Shown: positions 1 to 10,683 of the stretch, one piece after another | Numbering within the stretch: the stretch's first letter is position 1 | Layout: each line of letters opens with the position of its first letter | DNA from: Ophiocordyceps camponoti-saundersi (nom. inval.) | Taxonomy: Eukaryota > Ascomycota > Sordariomycetes > Hypocreales > Ophiocordycipitaceae | NCBI GenBank assembly: GCA_003339415.1 | Contig: PDHQ01000099.1 | Span: 1 to 64,000 of the forward strand | Direction of reading: 5' to 3' | Length of the DNA: 64,000 nt | Translations under genes and position numbers: made by a program | Notes under the pieces: model-generated | What the model was told of the DNA's origin: nothing | What the model saw: only the letters and a program-made list of their open reading frames with translations | Databases searched by the model: none

Positions 1-51
<51 letters not shown>
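1..51. repeat. Poly-G run at the left edge
   Basis: The first 51 bases are all G and then ordinary sequence begins abruptly. A pure G homopolymer of this length at the very edge suggests a contig end or a sequencing artefact rather than biology. Fungal telomeres are TTAGGG-type, so this is not a telomere. Confidence 0.9.
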
Positions 52-53
<2 letters not shown>

Positions 54-1092
54 CAGAGAGAACGGCCGTGACTTGAACAAGGCTTCGGTTTCCCCTATTT
101 CCACCGCTTCCCTCCAGGCAATGGATCGAAATGTGTCGTTGGATGCCGGCGTTCTGCTTCAGCGGGAGGGTACTGCGCCGGTCCGCGTGGGGAGCCCCCG
201 CGCAGACGGATAGCGGTGTAAGCTGTCCTCTTCTCCTTGATGCTATATACGGACGTATGTATGTGGTATGTGTCCGTACTTGTTGTATGTAAGTCGACTG
301 CACAGTTGACGCCCCCCCCCCCCCTTTCCACCGTCCCCCCTCCCCTGTCCTTGAGGCTGGAATCACAGGAAAAAGCACAAAAGAAATGCGCACAAGTCTG
401 CCAGGCTTTGGTTAGTTCGTCCACTTTTCGGGTCCGGAGACGACGCCGCCGCCGCCGCCGCCGTCTTCGATTGTCTGTCCTGCATTGCTGTAACTGTAAG
501 TGAGTCTGCATATCAGCCATTCCCCTCTCGGGCCTCTCCCCCCCTTGAAAACAAAACATAATGGAAAACACACCCCCCCAGAAAAACCCAAACCCAACAA
601 CAACCATCTTTACCGCCGAATCCACGATGATGACGGCACACACCAAGTTGGCCCAGCCACGCGACGCAGCCAAAGTTGCAGGTGACGATGCCTGCTTTAC
701 CACCCCCCGGCACGCCCCCCCCCCCCCCCTTTTTCGCATCGCACACCCCTCCATTCTCGCCCGAAGCGGTATTCCTGACAATTGGCAGAGCCCAACCAGA
801 GTTGCCCTCTCCAAAACGTTGCGACTGTATGAGCATGTACCCTTTGGGCTGCAGATGGCCGTGGCCGTGGCGAGGCGGTGAATGGTGCAGTGAGGCGGAC
901 GTCGGTCGTACAAACAACGAAACAGTTTGTAGCCGTACATCCGAAGCTCGCTCAAGTTGGCAGCTGACAGCGTGCGCAGATCGAACCTCTTCTTTCCCTA
1001 TGCCTTAAGCCTTCTAGGGCCTTGTCCTCACGTATCGGTACTCGGCCACGTAGGTAAGTATGTAGTGGCTAGGTATGTAGTGTGTTATTTTT

Positions 1093-1167
1093 GAGTGTGT
1101 GTGTGTGTGAGCGTGTGTGTGTGTGTGAGTGAGTGTGAGTGTGAGTGAGTGTGTGTGTGTGTGTGTG
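1093..1167. repeat. Imperfect GT microsatellite
   Basis: About 75 bases of GT/GA dinucleotides, mainly (GT)n with interspersed GAGT units. It lies in the gene-free left region and has no coding role that I can see. Confidence 0.9.
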
Positions 1168-1974
1168 CTGTATGCATGTACGTCTGTATGTACGCCTCAA
1201 CTTCGCGCGTCATCCGCGGCCTAGCGACGGCTTTTGCCGCAGCAGAGGCTAGCTTCGGCGCCCGGAGTCAGCTCCACCAGCCTGGTCTTGCCCTTGGTCA
1301 TCTTCGTCCGCTGCGGAGCTTGACTCCTCACCGAAACCCTCGCCGGCCGGGCCGTCCAAGCCGCTCCGGAGCCCCACTCCGGCACCTCCGGCTCGACCTT
1401 ACCACTCGACCTTACCACTGTCCGCTCGTCTCTCCGGCATCGTGTGCGAGCCGGCCACGTGGACAAGTCCCGCGCCTCTCTGACGTATACAGCTTTCAGC
1501 TTGACCCGGTTTGGGCCTTAGTCTGGTTCCTGCCTCGAAGAAGCAAAGTTTCTGTCTCACTCATCCACCGTCATGCTGCCGCTACTCGTCCGCGGGCCTG
1601 GGACCCGGAGCCGGCTGCTATCGCGCCCGTTGCGGCTTCAAGGATAATCCTAGGTGGGAGAGTCCAAGAGCTTTGTACGGAGTAGTACGCCCTCTTCTCT
1701 CCCCCTTTCCGCATCCGCAACTGCCACGGATCGGGACGCATTCTGGGGAATCCTGGACGTCTTGTGAATCTGGCCGGTCCGGCGTCCTGAGCGGACTCCC
1801 CCTTCGACGGTCTCACAAACGGCCAACGGAAAAAAAGGCCATCTATCAATAAATGCAAATCGCCGTTATCCATAGGTCATAAGCCCGATTATTCCGCGTT
1901 GCCTTAGTCTTGCATATCAGTCAGAGCCGCTTCGCTGGCAATCAACGTTTCCGAGTGGCTGGCCGGATCGTCGG

Positions 1975-1978
<4 letters not shown>

Positions 1979-2028
<50 letters not shown>
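1979..2028. repeat. Perfect (AG)25 microsatellite
   Basis: Fifty bases of uninterrupted AG repeat. It produces spurious Ser-Leu or Arg-Glu open frames on both strands, which I discount. Confidence 0.95.
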
Positions 2029-2030
<2 letters not shown>

Positions 2031-2880
2031 AAGCCGGTGACGCAAGAGTCCGCCAACCTGCCTTACCAATGAGCAGCCCACGTGATGGGTCATGGCTCGC
2101 CCAACGCTGTGCTGACGGATGGGCGTTCGTTGGTAAGAAGAAGAGGAAGGACAAGGAGAAGAAGTGCGTCCGCTGACCTCGGCTCCCTGCTCGTCGTGTG
2201 CCTCGTCGGGCTGTAAGTGAGTACATACATACATAACCACCAGCCATGCACCATGCTCTCTCGTACATGTGGCAGCATGCATGACATGCAGCAATACCAA
2301 CAGTGGGAAGCCGACAGAAACCCGAGGACTTGGTCATACCCCGTCATAAAAGCAGCGCTCGCCCTTTGGCGAACGGCCATTGGGTTACACCGGCGGCATT
2401 TCGCTTCTCTTTGCATTCATCGATCAATTGCGTGCTGGCCGTATAGACGCAGGACAGCACATCAAAAGAGCCCTTGATTCGCACATGTCGTTTCCTTGGT
2501 TCTCGTGCCACCGAACGAGAGTGAGCACAAACCGACACATTCCCCCTCACCGCTATTTCTTCTCGCTGTTGGAAAGGGGTACAGTTTTCGTTCCGCGCGA
2601 GGAGCCATATCCGTACATCCGCTAGCTGTTCCGACTTGGCGAGATTTGAAGCGGCCAACGGTTGCCGTCGCTAGCGGAGCCTGAGGTGAGATTAACCCCA
2701 AAAGCCGGCATGCGGTTATCCGCTCCGGGGAGCTGTCCCGGCTACCCGGTCCCGATCAAGTCCGGTTCACTTCCCCGGGGCTTATCTGTGAAACGGGAGC
2801 CCCCCCCCTGGCTGCTTTCGGGTCTTCAGGGGGAGCCCTCGGAACCGGAGAATAAGAAATGAAGTTGGGATAGTTTCATA

Positions 2881-2902
2881 GGCAGGCAGGCAGGCAGGCA
2901 GG
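2881..2902. repeat. (GGCA)n microsatellite
   Basis: Five tandem GGCA units followed by degenerate GGGA and GGTA units. Confidence 0.85.
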
Positions 2903-3121
2903 GAGGTAGGCAGTTGTACATGCTTGAGTAGTACCGTAGCATGGCGCCATCATATCTCGTACCAAGCATCTCACTAGGCCCTAGCCGATGTTAAGGCGGG
3001 TGGCTGGCTGGCTTTCCAGTGATCTGGCTTGATCAGATCGACCAGCAGCCAAGGCTCCTTGTGGGTGCTTTAGCGATGAAGGCGGCGTCTTTCCCTTTGA
3101 TGCTGTGTGTTCACCTAGTAC

Positions 3122-3172
3122 CTATGTATGTATGTATGTACGGAATAGCTACCCCGGTAGGTAGGTAGGTAT
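3122..3172. repeat. TATG/GTAG tetranucleotide tracts
   Basis: A (TATG)n tract followed by a (GTAG)n tract. Similar TACC/GTAG motifs recur in other intergenic parts of the window (4283-4392, 38866-38886, 48225-48252). Confidence 0.75.
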
Positions 3173-3571
3173 ATCGCGTCCATTAAAGGTTTGTGTATCC
3201 GTAGGGAGGTATGTACTGCCATGTGACGAAGCATTATCTGGCGCGACAGAAAAAAAGGGGGAAGGGGAGTGTACTTGTACATGCACATGCCGGTACTGCA
3301 CAGTACCTCGCTTTTTTCTTTGTTCTCTTCAGGGGGAGGCGTGTGAGAGTCCATTTCGTCACCTAGGGGTAGAGGTCGATCGTACTATCAGACCAAGACA
3401 AGGCTGTCGTCTGTCAGGCACGCGTCACGGATGGAATGTACGCAGTCTGAAGCTCGGGAAAGGGCATCAGCACAGCATCTAGTGCGACGTTGTGCGCCAC
3501 GGCTTTCCTCGTCCAGCAGGTGGATATACTTAGCACATACATTATTTGTACATACAGGTGTGCTGGCCACG

Positions 3572-3640
3572 ATGGTGGTGGTGGAGGTGGAGGTGGAGGT
3601 GGAGGAGAAGGTGGTGGTGGTAGTGGTGGTGACGATGATG
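3572..3640. repeat. GGT/GGA trinucleotide tract
   Basis: Purine-rich GGT, GGA and GGTGGT units over about 70 bases. On the minus strand this reads as a Thr/Ser or Pro run, which explains a 167-codon open frame here that I do not accept as a gene. Confidence 0.85.
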
Positions 3641-4282
3641 CTTGCAAGTGAGACCTTCTCGAAGGCTTCCAGTGGAGAGGGCGTGGCCTTAACGAGGCCA
3701 ACGAGCTGCTTCGCACAGCAGCCATGTGATTCGTGGTTGCTGCGTGCAGATTGGGATCGAATCGTTGATGCCCCGCGGCTCTTTTGAATCACGGCCGGGC
3801 GAATGGGAAGCCAGCGGAAGGAAGATTCTCGTCTCTGCCTGTAGGCAGCCTCCCGCTTCTCGCCATAGTTTGGGGTTCGAAGTGGCAACACGCCCCGGGG
3901 ACCTCGCCGGTATTACATAAGACGGCGAGCAATTTCACCAACATCGTCGTTTCCTCTCTCCTCCTCTTCAAAACGCCTCATTCCGGGTTGTTTTAAAACA
4001 CCTTGTCGTGAAACATCTTGTCGAGCTGCTTGATGATGGCCTGCTGACGGCAAAATCTACCTACCACCTATGGTCGGCGACCGAGGAGATCCTTACCACT
4101 CGGACGCCCGGAAACCCCTGCCGAGACCCTGCTTCTTGAAGCTTCCCGAGTGCACCATAGACATGCATATCGAGCGTGCCGTACTGGTGCACGCTGCCAA
4201 TCATTCATCCCGACCTCGCAGTACATGGCAGTATCTCAACCCCTTCAACAGGATGGGATGGGTACCTTACCTATGCCATATG

Positions 4283-4392
4283 TGATATGATGTAGGTAGG
4301 CATGTTGTACAGTATGTATGTGGTATAGTAGGTATGTACGGATGGGTAGGTATGTACGCATGGGTAGTAGTATGAATACTACCTACCCATAT
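4283..4392. repeat. GTAG/TATG repeat cluster ending in a hairpin
   Basis: Degenerate GTAGGTATGTAC-type units end in an inverted repeat at about 4360-4390. Its arms (gggtagtagta and tactacctaccc) pair with one bulged base around a four-base loop. Confidence 0.7.
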
Positions 4393-4946
4393 TCCCATCT
4401 CCTGTGCCGACGTCACAGGTCTTTGACAGGCGGCCCCACGATGCTATCAGCGACAACGATATGGCCAAAGCCCTTCCGACAGGCTGTGCCGCAGAAGGCG
4501 GGCGAAGAGGCCGAGACCAGCATGAGCCTGCGTCTAGAATCTTGCTACGTAAGCTCTGTGTAAGCTTGAGCAATCACTTCAACTATATCAACATGTGACA
4601 AGAGTGCGTACAGAATCCCCGATTGGCCTGTCGAAGCCCTTCGAGGCGACGACGGCTTACCTGGAAGCCATTGTCATTTGCCCTGCAACCACCATTGCAT
4701 ACCTACTTGCCTAGATAATCGACAATGGACGAGATGCTCCCCACCCCGGCCGGTGTTTCTCCTGATGCTTCGTCTCGTGGCCTGCTCCTCGTCGATTCCC
4801 GCCTGTGACGTTACGCCACGCAACCAACCTGCTGAGAGCTGAAACGGACTTTTGACTGGCGGCGATAGACGAGTCAACTGCACTTTGACATCCGGAGCTG
4901 CCACGCCATGGATCATCCAGGAAGGTCTTTGCCGTCGTTGCCTTGA

Positions 4947-4948
<2 letters not shown>

Positions 4949-4986
<38 letters not shown>
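4949..4986. repeat. (CT)19 microsatellite
   Basis: A perfect CT dinucleotide tract of 38 bases in the gene-free left region. Confidence 0.95.
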
Positions 4987-4988
<2 letters not shown>

Positions 4989-6406
4989 ACAGGGAGGCAG
5001 GGGCAAGAACGGCTGTTGTGAACCCTCCCTACCCATCCCATTCAGACCGATACGAGGCCTCCCTGTTCGGTACCATGGCGGGGAAAAGAGACAGACAGTG
5101 AGGCATATTGACATGTTTCGCCTCGCTTATTTTTTTCATTCTTCTCATCCATGCCGTATCAAGCTTGCAGCTTTTGTACGACGATGGGTCGTCACTCATG
5201 ATAAGCACGTCCGCTGTCTTTCTATCTGCCCCGGCATCATGCGGTAAGGGGCGGCACTGCAAAAGGCTAGACGACATCAAAAGCCCGTCAGCAACTTCGC
5301 CGGCAAAATACAATTGTCCAGTAGTGACGGCGATCACCCGGTGAAATACCTGGGTCTCGACCACGCGCGGCTCGTAGAGAAGCCCGACTGCGAAGGGGGG
5401 CAGCCAGTAGATGCCGGCCACGCGACTGCCCCCATGTCTTTGTCGAGCGAGCGTCATTGCAGCGGGCAGCGGTGTCGCTTGTGACCCCCTTCACCACTTC
5501 TCACCCCCCTCCCCCTCACTCTCTCTTCCATTGTTTATCAACCTTGAGGTTCTTTGTAGACGCTCCACATCTATCCGTGTCCTATACCAACATACCTAGT
5601 CGATAGGCGTGCGCAGTGTAACGCGAACCGGCACATGGGCACCGTGGAGGGCGGGAGAGGCGCATTTCCCTCAGCCACGGGGAAGGGGGGGAGAGGCGAA
5701 AGAAGGGCGGCCATCACTGCACATCGCCGTATCGAGGCCCGAGTGGCCAGGAAGCCCCATGTCTCCGTCGTGAGGGCAAAGCACAGATATGTATAAGCTC
5801 GAGAACGGCTTCCGGTTGCGCAAGTGACTGCATTTCGTGGCGTAAATGACATTAGACGAGTCGCAGGTAGCTCTGGGGAGCTGACAGGCTGCCCTGCCAG
5901 AGGCTGCCGCTCGATTGATGAATAATTCCGGGACGGCGAGATGAGGTCCAATTCGTTGGTCGTGATACCTGCACCTCCTATCCATGGACCATGTGATATG
6001 CGGGGAACGGGCCCTCGCTCGGCTAAAATGGCGTGCTTACTTAAGCCCTGACAACGCAGATACGACTATCCGTAATCACGGAACGAAAACTCCGTATGTA
6101 ATCCGTACAGACGTTAAGGATGCGGATATTCCTTTTGAAGACTAATAAAGACGACCTAACCTATATCCGGCTGTTCTAATTATGATTCTGCTGGATGTGG
6201 AAGGGGGACTTTGAAACCATGCTCGTTATCGCGTCCAATTCCATGTCAATTCCTCCATAGCACGCACAAAGCGGCCCGTTCCCAGGTAACCCGAAGAAAC
6301 CCGCTCCGGGCCGCCTTACCTCATCCGCGGACGCGCCCCCCCCCCCCCCGGACCCGACAGGCAACGAGCGGCGCACAATCGCCAAATTCACAACGTTCCC
6401 ATCGCC

Positions 6407-7158
6407 ATGGCGGGCAAGAAAAGCGAGAACAGCAAAAAGGCGGTAGGCAACGCGCGCAAGGCCGAGGCCGCCGCTCAGAAAGCCGCCGTCGAAGACTCCC
6501 GACTGGAGGCGGCCGAAGCCGATAAGTGGTCAAAGGGAGCTAAGAGCAATGCGAAAAGGTTGCGTCGGGGCGGGCGGCCCATATCCCCCTTTTCCCCCCA
6601 CGTCGCATGCCGCAGCTGATGCCGTCGTTTCATTGCACGCAAATTATTAGAGAGACGGAAGCAGCCAAAAAGGCCGAGCAGGCGCGGAAAAAGGCCGAAA
6701 AGGACGCTCTTCTTCGCGAGGAAGAGGCCAACATTGGCGGCCGCGACGAGCCCAAAAAGTCCAAGGCCCCGGTCAAGAAGACGCGAGGACTTGACCTATC
6801 GCAGCTCGATGACGGTCCGGCCGCGACGCTCAACGCCTCGGGCATCGATAACGCCCTCGACGCTCTCTCCCTGACGGCCGGATCCGATGCCGCCGCCGCC
6901 ATCGATAAGCATCCCGAGAAGCGCTTCGCCGCCGCCTACGCAAAGTACGAGGAACGCCGCCTGCAGGAGATGAAGGCCGATGGCAGCGGTGTCGGCTTGC
7001 GACTCGAGCAGCGCAAGCAGAGGGTCAGGAAGGAGTTTGACAAGAGCCCGGAAAACCCCTTTAACCAGGTGACGGCTGCGTACAATGCCACCAGGTCTGC
7101 CGTCTCCAGCATACGCGCGCAGGAAGCGGCCAAGGTTGAGAAGCGTCTGGGCCAGTAA
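6407..7158 (+). CDS. CCDC124/Lso2-type ribosome-associated factor
   Basis: Two exons, 6407-6558 and 6651-7158, with a 92-nt intron; the split codon is Arg (AG|A). The protein is about 219 residues. The first 110 residues are a Lys/Ala/Glu-rich helix (MAGKKSENSKKAVGNARK onward), and the C-terminal half carries the family's conserved block, including HPEKRFAAAYAKYEE and a conserved SPENPFNQ. CCDC124 and yeast Lso2 bind vacant 80S ribosomes at the intersubunit/GTPase-centre region and help ribosomes recover from dormancy; this role is inferred from family membership. The next gene starts 305 bp downstream on the same strand. The start is the first ATG in frame and the N-terminal basic motif is typical of the family. 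Confidence 0.85.
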
Positions 7159-7463
7159 CGCCCTTTTGACCGGCTGGCGTTTGCGGCAGGGCGAGAGTCT
7201 CTTCGTCCGGAGAGTCCGTTGGATGCCTTTTACACTTGCCTCTGCCTCCCTACATGTGAAAATCAAATGGGCGACCATAAAGACGACACGTGCATACTCT
7301 CGAGACTGAAGCTCTCTGATTAGATGTAGCCTGGCTGCGGAACTACCTACTTAGGCCTTTAGATCTGCCTTACTAATAAGAGTCCACCACCACCTCTCCA
7401 CCCACCACCACTTCGAATCCCAATGGTGACACTGAATGAATCCTTTAAGCACCTAAACAAGCC

Positions 7464-8574
7464 ATGGCATTCACTAAATCCCTAACGCCCGACGCGCTCC
7501 CGTCTCTACGAAGACAGCACCTATTCTCTGAGTTGTAAGCGATAGCTCTTCTCCTCCCGGCCAACGTCATCGTCTCACGCTAGAGCCTCGCCAGCGCCGG
7601 ACTGAAGCAGGCATGTCCCGACGGAGTCTTCGTCAGCCTCACGCCCGGAGACCCTACCTTATGGACAGCAATCCTTTTTGTGCGCGATGGTAGGGCAGCT
7701 TGGTGGTCTTGGGTCTGACGGAACGCATCTAACCCTCATCCTCGTCTTAGGTCCTTATGCCCAGGCCATCCTCCGGTTTCAAATATCGTTTCCTGATGCT
7801 TTCCCTGCGTTGCCGCCTCTCGTCACCTTTTCTACCGACATGTTCCATCCGCTGATATCGCCACTCAGCACCTACATGTACACGACCGACATCCAAGTCA
7901 ATGGAACAGTTAGCGCCCGCGACGAGGAGCGGCTGCCACCCGGCGGCTTCAGTCTCCGCCACGGCTTCCCGCACTGGTTTGGACGAGGTCGTCGCATCCC
8001 GCCCGGAAGCCGGAAGGTTAGCGGCGAGTCTTGTTCGACCCAGACCAGTCTTGCTCCATCGACTGCCGGCTCGCCCCAATCTGCGGCTCGGAAGGCGTCT
8101 AAATCTGGAAGCCGACAAGTGTCCGTCTACCAGATACTCAAATACATTCGCAGCTCCTTTGATGACGAGGAAGTTCTCGACTCGGTACCGCTGGAGGCGG
8201 CGGGGAACCCTGGTGCCTGGCACGCGTGGCGAACCCATCGCCGCCAGGTGGGGAGGCTTTCCGAGACGAAACAAGCCGGCTCAGAGAGGGAGGGCGACGC
8301 CAAAGAGACGAGCCAGGGCTCTGTTCAGGCACCCGAGTGGAATTGGGACGGTGTTTGGGAGGATCGAGTGGGCAAAGGAATTGCCGCCAGTCTCTCGGAT
8401 TCCGTCTTATATGGGGGCGGCGGGCCAGACGAACTGGTGGGTGGTGACGAGAAACATTCTCTGGTGCTAGAAAGCGGCTGACTGGTGTCTTAGATCCGAT
8501 TCCTTGCCATGGAAGACTCTGAAGTCGCCTCTATCAAGGAAAACATCCACCGCTCTCTGGACAACGCGGCTTAG
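7464..8574 (+). CDS. FTS/AKTIP-like E2-fold protein without catalytic cysteine
   Basis: Four exons: 7464-7534, 7586-7689, 7751-8436 and 8494-8574. The third intron (57 nt, GTGGGT donor, GCTGAC branch site) removes an in-frame stop and restores the conserved tail ending RSLDNAA, giving about 313 residues. The N-terminal part has a UBC fold (YAQAILRFQISFPDAFP, then FHPLISPLS). Where an active E2 has its cysteine this protein has a Tyr/Thr-rich stretch with no Cys, as in AKTIP/FTS. FTS joins Hook and FHIP to link dynein to early endosomes. That role is inferred from FHPL-type similarity and the missing cysteine; a generic UEV protein is the alternative. After the UBC core comes a long Ser/Arg-rich linker, then a conserved fungal segment (EAAGNPGAWHAWRTHR). 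Confidence 0.72.
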
Positions 8575-9064
8575 GACATGCGGAGAGAGTTCGCCACGAC
8601 CTGCCTCTTTGACGCGTTGGCGGAAGAACTTTTACCTTGCTTACCCCCCCTTTCTGGGTCCCGGAGGGGAAAAGCACAACCCGTCACGTATAAAGAAAGC
8701 AGGGGCTACCCTTAAAGACTGGGAAGATGGTGCGGGAACGGCTCATGGTCATCGGAGCCGTTGGTGCGTTTGCTCTGTGAGGGAGGACAAGTCGAGGTTG
8801 TGGGTGACTCTTGACGTCTAATGATATAGAGAAAATGACAGCGAATTGATTTGGACAGACCATCCGGGAGGATAAGGTGCAATTCTCCTGCCTCGACCCC
8901 CGGTGGCAGCTTGCCATGGCAGCGTGATGCTCATCATCCAAAACCCCATCAGCAGCTCCGGACGTCTAGAGCTCGACGAAGACATAACAAGTAGTCCGCA
9001 TGTTAATTTTCCACGCATTCCTTTCGGGCAGAATCAAGGCATCGTTATATCTTCCTTGTTCGCC
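8575..9064. other. Intergenic, FTS-like gene to unresolved gene
   Basis: About 490 bp with no supported gene. It would hold the FTS-like gene's 3' end and the promoter of the candidate gene that follows. Confidence 0.5.
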
Positions 9065-10425
9065 ATGGCTTCTCATCATCAGAGCGACTCGCCTCACGTC
9101 GAGTTCCACACGCCACCCCAAGGAACAAACAGGGATAAGCCCAGCCCCCTCCGGATCGTGAAGCGAGGAGAAACGGCTGTAGGCTGGAGTCATCACGAAG
9201 GGCACTTTGGCAGGTTTCCCCTCAAGGTAGCCAAGAGACGCGGCCGAGGGGACAAGGTGGAAACGAACTGGGAGGGAAACGCGATGCCATCCACGACGGA
9301 GATGAGTCGTCGGGGTAGAATCTGGGGGGATACGCTGATGAGATGTCGAGGCCTTCTCACCAAGTCTACGCCCTCCTTTCGAGAAGCGTGGAAACATGGA
9401 TCGCAGCGAGGCGCTTCTTCAAGCTGTAGCGCCGCGTGGTCTGATTCAGATTCCGGAGATGAGGAGGATTCATCTTCGTTTCATACGAGGAGGAGGATGA
9501 TGATGAGCAGGCCTGTTGCGATGACGACTACGACGGCGAGTACGACGCCGTCCCCTTCTTCTTCGCTTGGTGCTTGCCCGCCTTCTGTCTTGTGTCCTTG
9601 CATATCCGTCACTTCAGAGGCTGTGGGTGAAGGGCGGTCTTCTATCTGGGCTGCCGTCGAGGTTTCGGGGAGACTTTCGAGTATCCCTTCTTCTCGTTCT
9701 TCGTCGAACCATTCGACGAATCGGGCTTCGTTTATCGCTCATCCGCTTGGTGAGGAGCTTTTCTCTTCTTCTTCCCTTTAACCTCTTTCCCTCTCTCTCA
9801 CGGAAGACTGATGGCTTTCGAAAAGATCGCTTCTTCGAATACGGCTGTCTATACGACCTCACTGTCGATATTGATCCCACGCCAGGCTGGACCATTGTTC
9901 AAATCATTCAAGAACAAGCCTTCCCAACGTGAGCACCTCATCTTTCCCCCCCTTCGCATTTCATCAGACAAAAAGCAATCCCCCCCCTAAAAGCAAAGAC
10001 AGCACCATCTACGCAGGATCAAGCGTCCTCCTCATCGTCCACCTCCAAAGAAATACACAGAGACGACGACAGCACATACGGCAAAACTCGGACGATTTGA
10101 TGGAAGATCTCGAGCTCCAGCTCGGAACGTCGGTCTTTATGAACGTACGTGTCAGGTACTCTCACTCGGCCTTTCCAGAGCATCATAGGGCCGAGGGCGT
10201 ACTGGGTATGCGCAGCAGGATGGAGACGACGGCGGGCGCGTCGTTGAGTCGGTCTCTTCCTCAGCAGGCTACGAAGACGACGGCGGCGGGTCATCGTCAT
10301 CACCATCAGAGCTATCATCCTTTGCTTCCTCTCGTGCAGCGGCATTGGGGAGCCGACAAGACCGTCTCCGTCAAGGCTTTGATGCAGCAGCGCGAGCAGG
10401 GCGCAAATCCATCCATGAACGATGA
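9065..10425 (+). CDS. Unresolved spliced gene, tentative plus-strand model
   Basis: I do not recognise this protein and the model is tentative. Proposed exons are 9065-9749, 9826-9928, 10017-10144 and 10196-10425, with GTGAGG, GTGAGC and GTACGT donors and consistent phases, giving about 381 residues. The N-terminal 230 residues are basic then Ser/Thr-rich, with an acidic patch (SDSDSGDEED). The second exon encodes a compact block (EYGCLYDLTVDIDP), and the C-terminal part is acidic/Ser-rich and ends in a basic helix (GSRQDRLRQGFDAAARAG). Two rival readings exist. Another plus frame near 9470-9600 is Asp/Glu-rich with C-ending codons. A minus-strand frame (about 9479-9743) ends in a strongly hydrophobic segment just before its stop. 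Something coding is likely here, but strand and exon limits are not settled. Confidence 0.3.
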
Positions 10426-10683
10426 TGATGACCCGCCTTCTTCATTGTCCAGTCCCTTGGGAGACGCTTCGAAGGCTTCTTGGAGGCCCGGTCCGGGCAG
10501 CTGCGAGGTCGGCCGCGGCGGTAACAGTCCGTCCTCGTCGGTTGCCACGCAGAATAAACATACCCCTTTCTGGAGCTGGGGAACCTGGTTCTAGATGATT
10601 ATCCCTCCTCTTTTGTTTGTCTTGATGTGTACGAATACAATACAATACAGTTGCTTTCTCTTCCCTTCCCCCCCCTTTTTCTT

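Larger units (their letters stand above)
52..6406. other. Left gene-free, microsatellite-rich region
   Basis: I see no gene that I can support here. The open frames are short, mutually overlapping and of biased composition, and none shows a recognisable domain or a spliceable extension. The region holds many simple repeats (GCC, GT, AG, CAGG, GGT/GGA, TAGG and CT types, the longer ones listed separately). It could be regulatory, subtelomeric-like or simply a long intergenic stretch. Confidence 0.6.

Noticed and set aside
1149..1685. Plus-strand open frame of 178 codons
   Set aside because: It starts inside a GT microsatellite and reads as Arg/Pro/Ser-rich sequence typical of non-coding GC-rich DNA.
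3388..3891. Minus-strand open frame of 167 codons
   Set aside because: Its Thr/Ser core is the complement of a GGT/GGA repeat, and no domain or conserved block is visible.
5108..5344. Open frame resembling a 78-residue secreted protein with four Cys
   Set aside because: It begins with TTG, not ATG; the nearest ATG is in another frame, and the region lies among repeats with no other support.
7405..7425. TTCGAATCC resembling a tRNA B box
   Set aside because: No cloverleaf, A box or acceptor stem can be built around it; the same holds for a similar motif at about 38511 inside a NOT2 intron.
8966..9397. Minus-strand open frame of 143 codons opposite the unresolved gene
   Set aside because: The composition is irregular and the plus-strand frame over the same bases looks more protein-like.
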